Assembly (NCBI RefSeq): GCF_008085905.1
Contig: NZ_VSFF01000006.1
Location: forward strand, 1-64,000
Length of the DNA: 64,000 nt
From: Actinomadura syzygii
GTDB taxonomy: Bacteria > Actinomycetota > Actinomycetes > Streptosporangiales > Streptosporangiaceae
Direction: 5' to 3'
Part shown: positions 1-9,299 of the stretch, in pieces
How the letters are laid out: the number at the start of each line of letters is the position of its first letter
Numbering within the stretch: position 1 is the first letter of the stretch
Made by a program: the position numbers and the translations under genes
The notes under the pieces: generated by a model
What the model saw: the letters and a program-made list of their open reading frames with translations, nothing else
Told to the model about the DNA's origin: nothing
Databases searched by the model: none

Positions 1-118
1 GAGCCGCCTGCTCATGACCGAGATCGGCCTGAATCTTACGCAGGTCCTGCGCAGCCTCCTCGACCCGCTGGGCCGCCTGGGCCATTTCCCCTCTGTCGAC
101 CGCAGACTTCTGGCTCAT
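1..118 (-). CDS. WXG100-like small type VII secretion protein, partial
   Basis: Only the first 39 codons lie in the window; the gene runs off the left edge. The ATG at 116-118 follows an AGGAAGGG ribosome-binding site. The visible protein is an amphipathic helix (MSQKSAVDRGEMAQAAQRVE, continuing with EEAAQDLRK), typical of the first helix of ESX/WXG100 secretion substrates. It lies downstream of eccD-eccB and another ESX-sized gene on the same strand, so it is probably the second member of a secreted heterodimer. The WXG turn itself would be beyond the edge, so the family call rests on helix pattern and context. Confidence 0.6.
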   Translation of the reverse strand, partial: MSQKSAVDRGEMAQAAQRVEEAAQDLRKIQADLGHEQAA

Positions 119-352
119 CCGTCACCCTTCCTGACTTGGTACCACTCGTGTTCGACGCGGCGCGAGCCCCCGTTGGTTCACTGCCGACCCGGTCGACTTT
201 GAACTCCATCGTCAGGCACAACGCACATCCTCGTAAAGCACGTTACGGACGCAGTACGGCAGATGATCGCCGATTCAGCTTACGGAAGACCACATGACAC
301 CAAAAGGGTCGTCGTCAAACGGCGGGGGGCGCGGACGGACGACCGGCGGGTG

Positions 353-643
353 TCAGGCCCACATCTGGGTGTTGGTCCCCTCGGCGGACTTGTAGTTGTG
401 GTGGGCGGCGCCCACCGACTCACCGAACTCCTTCACCGTGTCGGCCTGCTCACGCGCGACCTTGTCCCACTTCCCCTTGGCCTCGAAGTAGGCGTCGCGC
501 GCGTCGTCCTCCCAGCGGCCGAGCTGGCTCTGCAGATCGGCCTCGAGCGCGTCCAGCAACTGGACCATTTCCTGATGCTTGGACTGGAACATCGCCTGGG
601 CGTGCTGCATCGTGGCGTACTCGGTGCTGAACGCTTGACTCAC
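353..643 (-). CDS. WXG100 family type VII secretion substrate
   Basis: A 96-residue protein of ESX (EsxA/EsxB) size and pattern, predicted to form a helical hairpin. The central turn reads GRWEDDARDAYFEAKGKW, so the canonical W-x-G turn is W-E-D here. Near the C-terminus, NYKSAEG gives the YxxxD/E export signal read by EccC. The GTG start at 641-643 follows a strong GGAGGG site. It lies 83 nt downstream of eccB and upstream of the partial ESX-like gene at the window edge, the usual place for the secreted pair of an ESX locus. It is probably exported as a heterodimer with that neighbour. The non-Gly turn is unusual but tolerated in the family. Confidence 0.85.
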   Translation of the reverse strand: MSQAFSTEYATMQHAQAMFQSKHQEMVQLLDALEADLQSQLGRWEDDARDAYFEAKGKWDKVAREQADTVKEFGESVGAAHHNYKSAEGTNTQMWA

Positions 644-726
644 GGCAACCCTCCGTCATGAACCGCAACGCCGGGCGATCGTATCAAGATTCGCCGGTTC
701 GTTGGGAAACTCGCCATTTTTTCTGA

Positions 727-2166
727 TCATGTGCCTGTGCTGCCCGGTTGAATGGGTTCAAGTGCCTTCTGCGGGTCCAGCGCCGGTCCCTGCGGGACGA
801 GATTGAGCAGGTTCGCGGGCACCGGAACGGCGTCGTTCTGCTCCGCGGAGATGGTGTAGCCGAGGGCCTTCGCGGTCTCCGGGGACTTCAGCGAGTAGCG
901 CTTGCCGTCGTCCGCCACGAGCGCGTAGGTGTTGATCGCCTCGATCGACCCGGACGCGGGCAGCACCCCCGCGAGGACGGCGCTTCCCGGCGGGAGCACC
1001 ACGTTGTCGACGCCGGTCCCGGTCGCCTGCGTGGGCATGGGCAGGTCGGCGCCGCCGCCGATGGTGAGCTTGGCCGCCGTGGAGCTCTTCCTGGTGTCGG
1101 GGTAGACGACGCAGAGGGAGTCCTTCGCGTCGTACGGACGCACCTTGATGGCCGTCTGCGGGAGGCGCTCGTCCAGGACGGGCTGCGCCGACCGGTGGTT
1201 CGTGACGGCCGCGCCGTCGAGCGGGGTGTCCTTCGGCTTGTTGTACTCGGCCGAGTTCTGGATGAGCGCCGCCTGCAGCTGGCTGATCGGCGCGTAGCCG
1301 TCCGCCATCAGGACGTACGGCTGGTCGCCCGATCCGACGCCCTTCACCACGAAGACCTGCCCGATCACGCCCGCGGCCCCGGCGAACTGCGGCTTGCCGC
1401 CCGCGCCGGGGATCCGCGGCGGGGCGAAGTCGGGGCCGGGCGGGAGCGCGTTGACGAACCCGGGCGACACCGCGGCGGGCGCCGACGCGCTGAGCACGGT
1501 GAGCCCGGCCGGGGACAGCCGCATCCGCTGGTTCTTCCAGATCAGCCAGTTGGTGTTCGCGCCCGTGCTGACGACGACGCCGGTCGCCGGGTCGAGCGGC
1601 TCGCCGCCGACGTCGCGTCCGCCGACCAGCGAGACGACCGACTGCCCGGGGCCGCCGCCCGCGCCCTGCCGCACGCACACCGACCACGGCCCGCCGACCA
1701 GCCGCTTCGCCGCGGGCACCGAGTCGGGCGCGCCGGGGATGCCGATCATCGGGCCGCGGGTGAACTTCGACAGCGCCTTCGCCGACACCGACTTCTGCTC
1801 GGCGGGCCCGCCGCTGCCGCCGCTCGCGAGGGACGCGGCGAGCTTCGCGGACGCGTAGTTCGCGACCGGGCACAGCACGTCCTTCTGCGCGCCGCGCGGC
1901 TTGCACCACACGAACGCGGCGCCGGTCTCCTTCTCGATGAGGACGACGCCGGGCCTGTCCAGGCCGCTGCCCCCGCCGCCGATGAGCAGGCCGACGATGC
2001 CGAACCCGGCGGCGACGAGGATGCCGACCATGATGCCGGCGAACGTGCCGACGTTCAGCTTGCGGAGCGGCTGCTCGGGGTAGTCGGGTTCGGCGAGGAT
2101 CAGCGCCTGCGAGGCGCGGTGGGTCATCAGGCGGTGCGCCTGGAGCAGATCCCTCTTGGTCTGCAT
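727..2166 (-). CDS. eccB: Type VII secretion protein EccB
   Basis: 479 residues. EccB is a structural subunit of the inner-membrane ESX complex with one transmembrane helix and a large periplasmic domain. The N-terminus (MQTKRDLLQAHRLMTHRASQ) matches the conserved EccB cytoplasmic start. It is followed by one hydrophobic segment at about residues 42-64 (GTFAGIMVGILVAAGFGIVG) and a long extracytoplasmic part with paired cysteines (CKPRGAQKDVLC). The length matches the family (about 480-500 aa). ATG start with a GAGGAGGAGG ribosome-binding site. It begins 15 nt after the eccD stop, so the two are co-transcribed. The C-terminal tail is proline-rich. Confidence 0.95.
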   Translation of the reverse strand: MQTKRDLLQAHRLMTHRASQALILAEPDYPEQPLRKLNVGTFAGIMVGILVAAGFGIVGLLIGGGGSGLDRPGVVLIEKETGAAFVWCKPRGAQKDVLCPVANYASAKLAASLASGGSGGPAEQKSVSAKALSKFTRGPMIGIPGAPDSVPAAKRLVGGPWSVCVRQGAGGGPGQSVVSLVGGRDVGGEPLDPATGVVVSTGANTNWLIWKNQRMRLSPAGLTVLSASAPAAVSPGFVNALPPGPDFAPPRIPGAGGKPQFAGAAGVIGQVFVVKGVGSGDQPYVLMADGYAPISQLQAALIQNSAEYNKPKDTPLDGAAVTNHRSAQPVLDERLPQTAIKVRPYDAKDSLCVVYPDTRKSSTAAKLTIGGGADLPMPTQATGTGVDNVVLPPGSAVLAGVLPASGSIEAINTYALVADDGKRYSLKSPETAKALGYTISAEQNDAVPVPANLLNLVPQGPALDPQKALEPIQPGSTGT

Positions 2167-2181
2167 CGAGCCTCCTCCTCG

Positions 2182-3579
2182 TCAGCCCACCACGGAGCGG
2201 ACGTACTCGAAGACCCCCGCGACGCCGAGCGCGAGCGGGACGAGCGCGACCACCAGGATGATCTCCAGGATGTCCCCGGCGCGACCCCAGAACGGAGTCA
2301 GCCGGTTGCCGGGCAGCCACATTCCGACCCCGGTCGCGATACCGGAGACGATCAGCGTGGGCAGCAGGACGCCGAGCATCAGCATCATCTGCGAGTCGGT
2401 GTCGAGGGCGGTCGCGAGGGCGAGCGTCCCGAGCCCGGCGACGCCCGGGACGAGGAGCCAGAGCTTCTGCGCCCGTCCCCGCAGGATCCGGGCCCGCAGC
2501 AGCAGCGCGAAGGAGAGGACGACGCACATCGTCGGGCTCACCCAGCCGCCGTCCAGCGACAGCGGGACGACGGCCCCCAGCGCGGTCAGCCCGATCGCCG
2601 ACACTCCGCCGGTCACGAACCGGTCGGCGACGGCCGTCCGGTCGAGGAGGGCTTGGCCGTCCACCATCAGGGTGTCGCGGCGCAGGTCCTCGGCGCTGCC
2701 CGGGACGGGCGGCAACTGCACCCGCGCCATCTTGAAGGCGACGCCGGGAAGCAGCGGAGTGAGCGCGAGCGCGACGGTGACGGTGATGGCGGCGATGCCC
2801 GCGGCGTCCATGTCGAAGCCGAGCGAGATGGCGCAGTTCGCCGTCCCGAGCAAGGCGGCGATGGCGGCGCCGTAGAAGACGGGGAGGCCGTCCGCGATCG
2901 CGAACCCGGCGATCGTCGCGGCCAGCACCACCGCGCCGAAGCCGGCCGCGAGGTTCAGCGAGCCGATGTCGCCGAGCTTGTCGTCGCCCGCCGGGCCGAG
3001 CACCCCGGCGAGGAAGGCGTACGGGAGCGCGGCGTAGCCGAGCGCGGCGCCCGCGCCCGCGTCGCCGAGCGCGCGGGACAGCGCGATCGCGGCGATCAGC
3101 AGCAGCAGCGCGACGCCGCCCGCGGCCGCGGTCGCGGCGTACCAGGACGGCCCCGCGAGCAGCAGCGTCAGCGACCCGACGACCAGCCCGGCCACGCCCC
3201 AGCCGAGGGCGAACTTGCGGGTGGAGTCGTTCCGCCAGCGGCCGGGACGGTCCTTGACGGCGGTCGCGACGACGTCCGGGACGTCGTCGAACACGAGGTC
3301 GGGGATCTGCGCCATCCGGGGGCGCAGGTAGATGAGGTCGCCGTCGCGCAGCCCGGCCTGCGCCGGGGTGCTGGACGGGTCGAACGGGGCCTCGTCGAGC
3401 TTCTGCAGCACCCACCCGCCGTGCGCCAGCCCGGCGTCGGCGAGGTTCTGGCCGGCGTAGCGCAGCATCGTGGGGTAGAGCTCGGCGAAGGTGGCGTCGG
3501 AGGGCAGTGCGATGTCGACCCGGCGGCTCGGTCCGACGACCGTGATGCGGCAGAGGTCAGCTCCAGGGAGCGCACTCAC
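2182..3579 (-). CDS. eccD: Type VII secretion integral membrane protein EccD
   Basis: 465 residues. EccD forms the membrane vestibule of the ESX translocon. Residues of about 8-90 form the YukD/ubiquitin-like cytoplasmic domain (CRITVVGPSRRVDIALPSDA, ending at DLIYLRPR). After a linker come about eleven hydrophobic helices, from GVAGLVVGSLTLLLAG to ILEIILVVALVPLALGVAGV. The GTG start at 3577-3579 is preceded by AGGAAGAAG. It is the first gene of the minus-strand eccD-eccB-esx operon and is divergent from eccC, with a 397-bp shared upstream region. Length and topology are normal for EccD. Confidence 0.95.
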   Translation of the reverse strand: MSALPGADLCRITVVGPSRRVDIALPSDATFAELYPTMLRYAGQNLADAGLAHGGWVLQKLDEAPFDPSSTPAQAGLRDGDLIYLRPRMAQIPDLVFDDVPDVVATAVKDRPGRWRNDSTRKFALGWGVAGLVVGSLTLLLAGPSWYAATAAAGGVALLLLIAAIALSRALGDAGAGAALGYAALPYAFLAGVLGPAGDDKLGDIGSLNLAAGFGAVVLAATIAGFAIADGLPVFYGAAIAALLGTANCAISLGFDMDAAGIAAITVTVALALTPLLPGVAFKMARVQLPPVPGSAEDLRRDTLMVDGQALLDRTAVADRFVTGGVSAIGLTALGAVVPLSLDGGWVSPTMCVVLSFALLLRARILRGRAQKLWLLVPGVAGLGTLALATALDTDSQMMLMLGVLLPTLIVSGIATGVGMWLPGNRLTPFWGRAGDILEIILVVALVPLALGVAGVFEYVRSVVG

Positions 3580-3976
3580 GACTTCTTCCTCGCAAATCTT
3601 CCGGTGCGGACGGGGGGCGGGGCATCAGCATGGTGCCATGCGGGGTGCCTCGGCTGCGGGGCCTCGGTGTGATGTGAACCGGGCCAACCATAATGTCTGG
3701 ATGCGTCCGCCGTGTACCCGTCCCGTCGCCGGCGGGCCCCGGACGGCTCGCACGCCGGAACCGATGCCTCTACGATTCGTACCGATCGAGTAACGGCACG
3801 ACGACGCGACACGGTATGCAGCAGGATGCCGGCAGGCCGACGGCGCACCCCGCCCGCTGCATTTGAACGCTCCCGATCCCGGCCTGCCCGCGGCCACACC
3901 GCGTGGGCGACCGCGGATGAAGTGTTCCCTGGACCCCCCGCTGCGGACGCAGGGGTGCGACGGAAGGACGGCTAGC
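3580..3976. promoter_or_regulatory. Divergent intergenic region between eccD and eccC
   Basis: A 397-bp gap between the divergently transcribed eccD and eccC must hold the promoters of both halves of the ESX core. It is less GC-rich around 3765-3800 (CTCTACGATTCGTACCGATC), a plausible promoter stretch for eccC. No conserved coding frame is credible: the long frames crossing it are antisense extensions of the flanking genes. I see no clear operator. Confidence 0.5.
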
Positions 3977-6900
3977 GTGAGCACGGACATCGTCCGGCGC
4001 AGGGAGAGACGTGACCCCCCGCCCATGCCCCGTGGGGAGATCCTGCTCGAATCGCCGCCCGAGCTGCCCGAGCTGATCCCGCAGGGCATGCAGGCGGTGC
4101 TGACCTACCTGCCGATGCTGGCCGGGTCCGGCGCCATGGTCTTCATGATGGCGGGACGCGGCGGCGGCACGCTCCAGTACGTGGCGGGCGGCATGTTCGC
4201 CGTCTCCATGTTCGGCATGATGCTCGGCCAGGTCGGCCGCGGCAGCGGCGAGCGCAAGGTCAAGCTGAACAACGACCGGCGCGACTACCTCCGCTACCTC
4301 GGGCAGGTGCGCAAGAAGGTCCGCCGGGCGGCCAAGCAGCAGCGCGAGGCGCTGGAGTGGGCGAGCCCCGACCCCGCCTCGCTGTGGTCGCTGGTGATGA
4401 GCGCGCGGCTGTGGGAGCGGCGGCCGTCCGACGATGACTTCATCCAGGTGCGGCTGGCGAGCGGCGCGCAGAAGCTCGCCGTGCAGCTGATCGCGCCGGA
4501 GACCAAGCCGATCGAGGACCTGGAGCCGATGACGGCTGGCGCGCTGCGCCGGTTCATGCGGACGCACGCGAACGTTCCGGGCCTGCCGATCTCGCTGTCG
4601 CTGCGGTCGTTCTCGCGGATCGTCCCGTCGGGCGACCCGGAGGCCGTGTACGGGATGGTCCGCGCGCTGATCGCGCAGATCGCGACGTTCCACTCCCCCG
4701 ACGACGTGCGCGTCACCGTGTGCGCGTCGCGGGAGCGGATGCCGTGGTGGCAGTGGGTCAAGTGGCTGCCGCACAGCCTGCACCCGAGCGAGCACGACGC
4801 GGCGGGCGCGATGCGGCTGATGGCCGAGAGCATGACGACGCTGGAGGCGATGTTCGGCCAGGACGTGAAGGACCGTCCGCGCTTCCAGCCCGGCCTCTCC
4901 CAGGACGATCTGCCGTACCACATCGTGATCATGGACGGCGGCCAGGCGTCCTACGACTCGCAGCTCGCGGCCGACGGCGTCGAGGGCGTGTGCATCATCG
5001 ACCTGACCGGGTCCGTCGCGCCGACGCCGGAGCCGACGATGCTGCGGCTGCGCGTCGCCAAGGAGCAGGTCGCGCGCCTCACCAAGGACCGCACCGGCAA
5101 GGACGTCGCGACCCGCATCGGCAAGCCCGACTCGATCACCCTGCAGCAGGCCGAGGCGCTGGCCCGGCAGCTGGCGCCGCTGCGCGCGAGCGCCGCGTCC
5201 GGCCCGATGGAGGACGCGCTGTCCGGCGCCACCACGGTCACGTCGCTGCTCGGCATCGAGAACCCGTTCAACGTCGACCCGAACGAGACGTGGCGTCCCC
5301 GGGCGCCGCGCAACCGGCTGCGCGTCCCGATCGGCGTCGACACCGAGGGACGTCCCGTCCACCTCGACATCAAGGAGTCGGCGCAGGGCGGCATGGGGCC
5401 GCACGGCCTGTGCATCGGCGCGACCGGGTCCGGAAAGTCGGAGGCGCTGCGCACGCTGGTGCTCGGATTGGCGCTGACGCATTCGTCCGAGGTGTTGAAC
5501 TTCGTCCTCGTCGACTTCAAGGGCGGCGCGACGTTCCTCGGGATGGAGAACCTGCGGCACGTCTCCGCCATCATCACGAACCTCGAGGACGAGCTCCCCC
5601 TCGTCGACCGCATGTACGACGCGCTGCACGGCGAGATGGTCCGCCGCCAGGAGTACCTGCGCGCGCAGGGCAACTACGCCTCGCTCCGCGACTACGAGAA
5701 GGCCCGCGAGCAGGGCGCCGACCTGCAGCCGATGCCGACGCTGTTCCTGGTGCTGGACGAGTTCTCCGAGCTGCTGTCCGCCAAGCCCGAGTTCGCCGAC
5801 CTGTTCGTCATGATCGGACGGCTCGGCCGGTCGCTCGGCGTCCACATCCTGCTGGCGTCGCAGCGCCTGGAGGAGGGCAAGCTCCGCGGCCTCGACACGC
5901 ACCTCTCCTACCGGATCGGCCTGCGGACGTTCTCCGCGCAGGAGTCGCGCGTCGTGCTCGGCGTCCCCGACGCCTACGAGCTGCCGTCCGCGCCGGGCCA
6001 CGGCTACATGAAGTTCGGCACCGAGTCGATGTCGCGGTTCCGCGCCGCGTACGTGTCCGGCCCGGCCAGCGAGGACCTGCAGCCCAAGGAGAAGGCGGGG
6101 CCGCAGGTCATGCGGCAGATCGTCCCCTACATCCCGGACTACATCCGCCCGCACGTCATCGAGAACGGGCAGGAGCAGCAGAGCGCCGAGGAGGAGTCGC
6201 AGGCGTCGCTGTTCGACGTGGTCGTCAAGCAGCTGGAGAACCACGGCCCGCCCGCGCACGCGATCTGGCTCCCGCCGCTGGAGGCGCCGCCCACGCTGGA
6301 CGAGCTGCTCCCGACGCTCGCCGTCGTCCCCGGCCTCGGCCTGACCACGCAGCACGAGGGCTGGCGGAACCGGCTGCACGCCATCGTCGGCATCGCGGAC
6401 AAGCCGTTCGACCAGCGCCGCGACCCGATGTACGTCGACCTTTCCAGCGCGGCGGGCAACGCGGGCATCGCCGGGTCGCCGCAGACCGGCAAGTCCACGA
6501 TGCTGCGGACGCTGATGGCGTCCCTCGCGATGACGCACTCGCCGCAGCAGGTGCAGTTCTACTGCCTCGACTTCGGCGGCGGCACCCTCGCCGGGCTGGC
6601 CGACCTCCCGCACGTCGGCGGCGTCGCCAACCGGCTGGACGGCGACCGCGTCCGCCGCACGGTCGCCGAGGTCACCGCCCTGCTGGAGCAGCGCGAACGC
6701 GAGTTCGCCGAGCGCGGCGTCGACTCGATGCCCACCTACCGGCGGATGCGCGCGTCCGGCGAGATCACCGGCGACGGTTACGGCGACGTGTTCCTCGTCG
6801 TGGACGGCTGGATGACCCTCCGGCAGGACTTCGAGAACCTCGAACCCGTCATCACCGACCTCGTCGCCCGCGGCCTCGGCTACGGCATCCACGTGGTCGC

Positions 6901-7927
6901 GACGGTGAACAAGTGGTCGGAGTTCCGGATGAACGTCCGCGACCTGTTCGGGACGAAGCTGGAGTTGAAGCTCGGCGACCCGTACGAGTCGGAGATCGAC
7001 CGGAAGCTCGCCGACAACGTCCCGGAGGGCAAGCCGGGACGCGGCCTGACCCGCGACGGCCACCACTGCCTCACCGCGCTCCCCCGCCTGGACGGCGACC
7101 CGGACGACTCGACGCTCGCGGACGGCGTCCGGAAGCTGGTGGCCGCCGTCGCCCAGAACTGGGACGGGCCGGGCGCGCCGAAGGTGCGGATGCTGCCGGC
7201 CGTCCTGCCGGTGTCGTCGCTGCCCGCCGCGGCGGAGAGCGGCTCGCGGATCCCGATCGGCATCGACGAGGAGAGCCTGTCGCCGGTCTTCCTGGACTTC
7301 ACGTCCGAGTCCCACTTCCTGGTGATCGGCGACACCGAGTGCGGCAAGTCGAACCTGATGCGCATGATCACCAGCGGGCTGATCGAGCGGTACACCCCCG
7401 CGCAGGCGCGGATGATCTTCATCGACTACCGCCGGTCGCTGCTGGACGCCGCCGAGACCGAGCACCGGATCGGGTACGCCGCGTCCTCGGCCGCCGCGCA
7501 GGGCCTGGTCAAGGACATCGTGGGCGCCCTCCAGCAGCGGCTCCCGCCCGCCGACCTCACCCCGGAGCAGCTCCGCGACCGGTCCTGGTGGAGCGGCGCC
7601 GACCTGTACCTCATCATCGACGACTACGACCTCGTCGCGACGTCCAGCAACCCGGTCGTCCAGTTGGCGGAACTGCTCCCGCAGGCGCGCGACATCGGCC
7701 TGCACGTCATCGTGTCCCGCGCGTTCGGCGGCGCGGGCCGCGCCATGTACGACCCGGTCCTCCAGCGCATCAAGGAGATGGGCTCACCCGGCCTGCTCAT
7801 GTCCGGCAACAAGGACGAGGGCGTCGTGCTCGGCAACGTCAAGGGGCACTCGCTGCCGCCCGGCCGCGGCTACTTCATCAACCGCCGGAACGGCACCCGC
7901 CTCATCCAGACCGCACACCAGGAATAG
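3977..7927 (+). CDS. eccC: Type VII secretion ATPase EccC (fused EccCa/EccCb)
   Basis: 1316 residues from the GTG at 3977 (GGAAGG nine bases upstream); an earlier in-frame ATG at 3863 has no site and adds an unconserved tail. EccC is the FtsK/SpoIIIE motor that recognises ESX substrates. It starts with a short cytoplasmic stretch (PPRPRGEIL-type, here PMPRGEILLESPPELPE) and two membrane helices near residues 40-90. Three ATPase domains follow: Walker A GATGSGKSEA (about 480) with FVLVDFKGG and LVLDEFSEL; GSPQTGKSTM (about 832) with FLVVDGW; and GDTECGKSNL (about 1117) with LIIDDYD. Full length means a fused EccCab. The YbaB-like gene starts 18 nt downstream. Confidence 0.97.
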   Translation: MSTDIVRRRERRDPPPMPRGEILLESPPELPELIPQGMQAVLTYLPMLAGSGAMVFMMAGRGGGTLQYVAGGMFAVSMFGMMLGQVGRGSGERKVKLNNDRRDYLRYLGQVRKKVRRAAKQQREALEWASPDPASLWSLVMSARLWERRPSDDDFIQVRLASGAQKLAVQLIAPETKPIEDLEPMTAGALRRFMRTHANVPGLPISLSLRSFSRIVPSGDPEAVYGMVRALIAQIATFHSPDDVRVTVCASRERMPWWQWVKWLPHSLHPSEHDAAGAMRLMAESMTTLEAMFGQDVKDRPRFQPGLSQDDLPYHIVIMDGGQASYDSQLAADGVEGVCIIDLTGSVAPTPEPTMLRLRVAKEQVARLTKDRTGKDVATRIGKPDSITLQQAEALARQLAPLRASAASGPMEDALSGATTVTSLLGIENPFNVDPNETWRPRAPRNRLRVPIGVDTEGRPVHLDIKESAQGGMGPHGLCIGATGSGKSEALRTLVLGLALTHSSEVLNFVLVDFKGGATFLGMENLRHVSAIITNLEDELPLVDRMYDALHGEMVRRQEYLRAQGNYASLRDYEKAREQGADLQPMPTLFLVLDEFSELLSAKPEFADLFVMIGRLGRSLGVHILLASQRLEEGKLRGLDTHLSYRIGLRTFSAQESRVVLGVPDAYELPSAPGHGYMKFGTESMSRFRAAYVSGPASEDLQPKEKAGPQVMRQIVPYIPDYIRPHVIENGQEQQSAEEESQASLFDVVVKQLENHGPPAHAIWLPPLEAPPTLDELLPTLAVVPGLGLTTQHEGWRNRLHAIVGIADKPFDQRRDPMYVDLSSAAGNAGIAGSPQTGKSTMLRTLMASLAMTHSPQQVQFYCLDFGGGTLAGLADLPHVGGVANRLDGDRVRRTVAEVTALLEQREREFAERGVDSMPTYRRMRASGEITGDGYGDVFLVVDGWMTLRQDFENLEPVITDLVARGLGYGIHVVATVNKWSEFRMNVRDLFGTKLELKLGDPYESEIDRKLADNVPEGKPGRGLTRDGHHCLTALPRLDGDPDDSTLADGVRKLVAAVAQNWDGPGAPKVRMLPAVLPVSSLPAAAESGSRIPIGIDEESLSPVFLDFTSESHFLVIGDTECGKSNLMRMITSGLIERYTPAQARMIFIDYRRSLLDAAETEHRIGYAASSAAAQGLVKDIVGALQQRLPPADLTPEQLRDRSWWSGADLYLIIDDYDLVATSSNPVVQLAELLPQARDIGLHVIVSRAFGGAGRAMYDPVLQRIKEMGSPGLLMSGNKDEGVVLGNVKGHSLPPGRGYFINRRNGTRLIQTAHQE

Positions 7928-7945
7928 GAACAGGAGCACCCCCTT

Positions 7946-8425
7946 ATGGCCGAGTTCAGCCTCGGGCCGGACTTCGAGCGCTACCAGCGCGACATGCAGC
8001 AGCAGATGGGCGACCTGACGAAGATGCAGGAGTCCATCAAGGCCGCCGTCGGCCGGGGCGAGGCGGCCGACGGCCGGATCGTGGCCGAATACAGGTCGGA
8101 GGGCGGCCTGACCAAACTGGACCTCGACCCCCGCGCGCTGCGGCTTCCCGCCATGGAACTCAGCGACGAGATCCGCGCCGCGGTGAACGCCGCCGCGCAG
8201 GACTTCCAGACGAAGGTCCGCGAGGCCAGCTCCTCGATGTTCGACCTCCCGGACGACCCGCAGAAGACCATGGACCCCGCCAAGGCCCTGGCCTCCCTGG
8301 ACAAAATCGCCAACGGCTTCGCAGGCCAACTCAGAGACCTGGCCCGCGAACTGGGCGTCCAACAACAACGAGCCCAACAGGCAATGGAAAACTACAAGGG
8401 CCCCGGCAACCCCGGCCCCCGCTAA
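7946..8425 (+). CDS. YbaB/EbfC-like protein co-transcribed with eccC
   Basis: 159 residues. The middle (about 40-95, ADGRIVAEYRSEGGLTKLDL then ELSDEIRAAVNAAAQDF) follows the YbaB/EbfC fold pattern of nucleoid-associated proteins. It is flanked by an N-terminal helix (MQQQMGDLTKMQESIKAAVG) and a C-terminal coiled region with no counterpart in the roughly 110-aa housekeeping YbaB. It starts 18 nt after eccC with an AGGAG-type site (GGAACAGGAG), so it belongs to the ESX transcription unit. Actinobacterial ESX-linked YbaB-like proteins are known by context; whether they bind DNA or act as secretion accessories is not shown. A terminator follows at once. Confidence 0.8.
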   Translation: MAEFSLGPDFERYQRDMQQQMGDLTKMQESIKAAVGRGEAADGRIVAEYRSEGGLTKLDLDPRALRLPAMELSDEIRAAVNAAAQDFQTKVREASSSMFDLPDDPQKTMDPAKALASLDKIANGFAGQLRDLARELGVQQQRAQQAMENYKGPGNPGPR

Positions 8426-8440
8426 CCCTTCCACACGGCG

Positions 8441-8469
8441 CCCCGGGAACGATGCAATCGTTCCCGGGG
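8441..8469. terminator. Bidirectional stem-loop terminator
   Basis: A perfect 13-bp inverted repeat (CCCCGGGAACGAT, 3-nt loop, ATCGTTCCCGGGG) lies 15 nt after the YbaB-like stop. It also sits just after the stop of the convergent gene at 8485, so it can end both transcripts. Confidence 0.8.
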
Positions 8470-8484
8470 CCGCCGCGTTCTTCG

Positions 8485-9273
8485 CTACCGCTGACGCTCC
8501 GCCATGAGCGAATCCATAAAGCCCCGCAACCTCCGGTAATGGGCCTGATGCACATCCCCGAACCCGGGATACGGCTCAGGTGCCGCCGGATCAGGCGGCA
8601 GCACCTCTTTCCGGCGCTCACTCCCAAGAACGATCAGGGTAGCGATACCGAGCATCCGCAGTTCGGCCAAGGCGGCGTCTCGTCAGGCGCCGTCGAGGAG
8701 GTCGAAGGCGATGGGCGAGGCGATGACGAGCAACTGGAGCGGATCGGGGAGCGGGAACTCCACGTCCAACCACCTACCGTTGAAGTGGGCGATCCGCATA
8801 CCGGCCGGATTGGCATAGTCGACCTTCTTGCTTTCCGACGGCGCCTTGAACAGCCCCGGGTGGACCCGCTGCTCCGCGCTGCAATGAAGGGAGCCGTCCG
8901 CATCACACAGTTGCCACCTATCCTGCATAACCCGCCACCTGTCGATTCCTCGACCGTCAAGGAGCGGATCGCTATGGATTCGGCCGACGCGTTTCCCATT
9001 CGCCATATACACGATTGGCGCTACCGATTCCTCTACCTCCCTATCCGGACGCTCAATGATGAAGAGCGGCTCACCTTCCGGCGAAATGGCCTGAAGCGCA
9101 GTACGAGAGTAGTCACGCTCGACCGCGAACATGCGCCCCAACCTCCCGCGCGGACGCCCACCTTCCAATTGCCTGACGGAGGCCACGAGACCAGAGTCGG
9201 CGTCGAAGTACTCGTACTGACGACGCCCCAGCATCTTGAAACGCAAGCGTGGCGAACTAAGAAGACTTTCCAT
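8485..9273 (-). pseudogene. LURP-one/tubby-like protein of cassette A, interrupted by in-frame TGA
   Basis: The reading frame from ATG 9273 (or 9342) runs to a TGA at 8683-8685, then continues open in the same frame to TAG at 8485. The upstream part resembles the intact paralogue at 11262-12140: AISPEGEPLFIIERP against AIRSPDGSTLMYADRA, with repeated beta-strand pairs as in LURP-one/scramblase-like folds. The part after the TGA still carries PYPGFGDVHQAHYRRLRGFM, matching IYPGFANVHTAYDDFQHGFV of the paralogue. A single nonsense change therefore probably split one gene of about 263-286 codons. Alternatives are a truncated but functional 196-aa protein or a sequencing error. The C-terminal membrane helix of the paralogue is missing here. 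Third gene of cassette A. Confidence 0.65.
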
Positions 9274-9299
9274 CCCATGTTTCCCGATGGCCACCGGCT

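Noticed and set aside
748..3672. Plus-strand frame of 974 codons opposite eccB/eccD
   Set aside because: Arg/Gly-rich antisense frame produced by GC bias; the minus-strand genes match EccB and EccD throughout.
3770..7705. 1311-codon minus-strand frame opposite eccC
   Set aside because: Antisense to a clear EccC gene; low-complexity composition.
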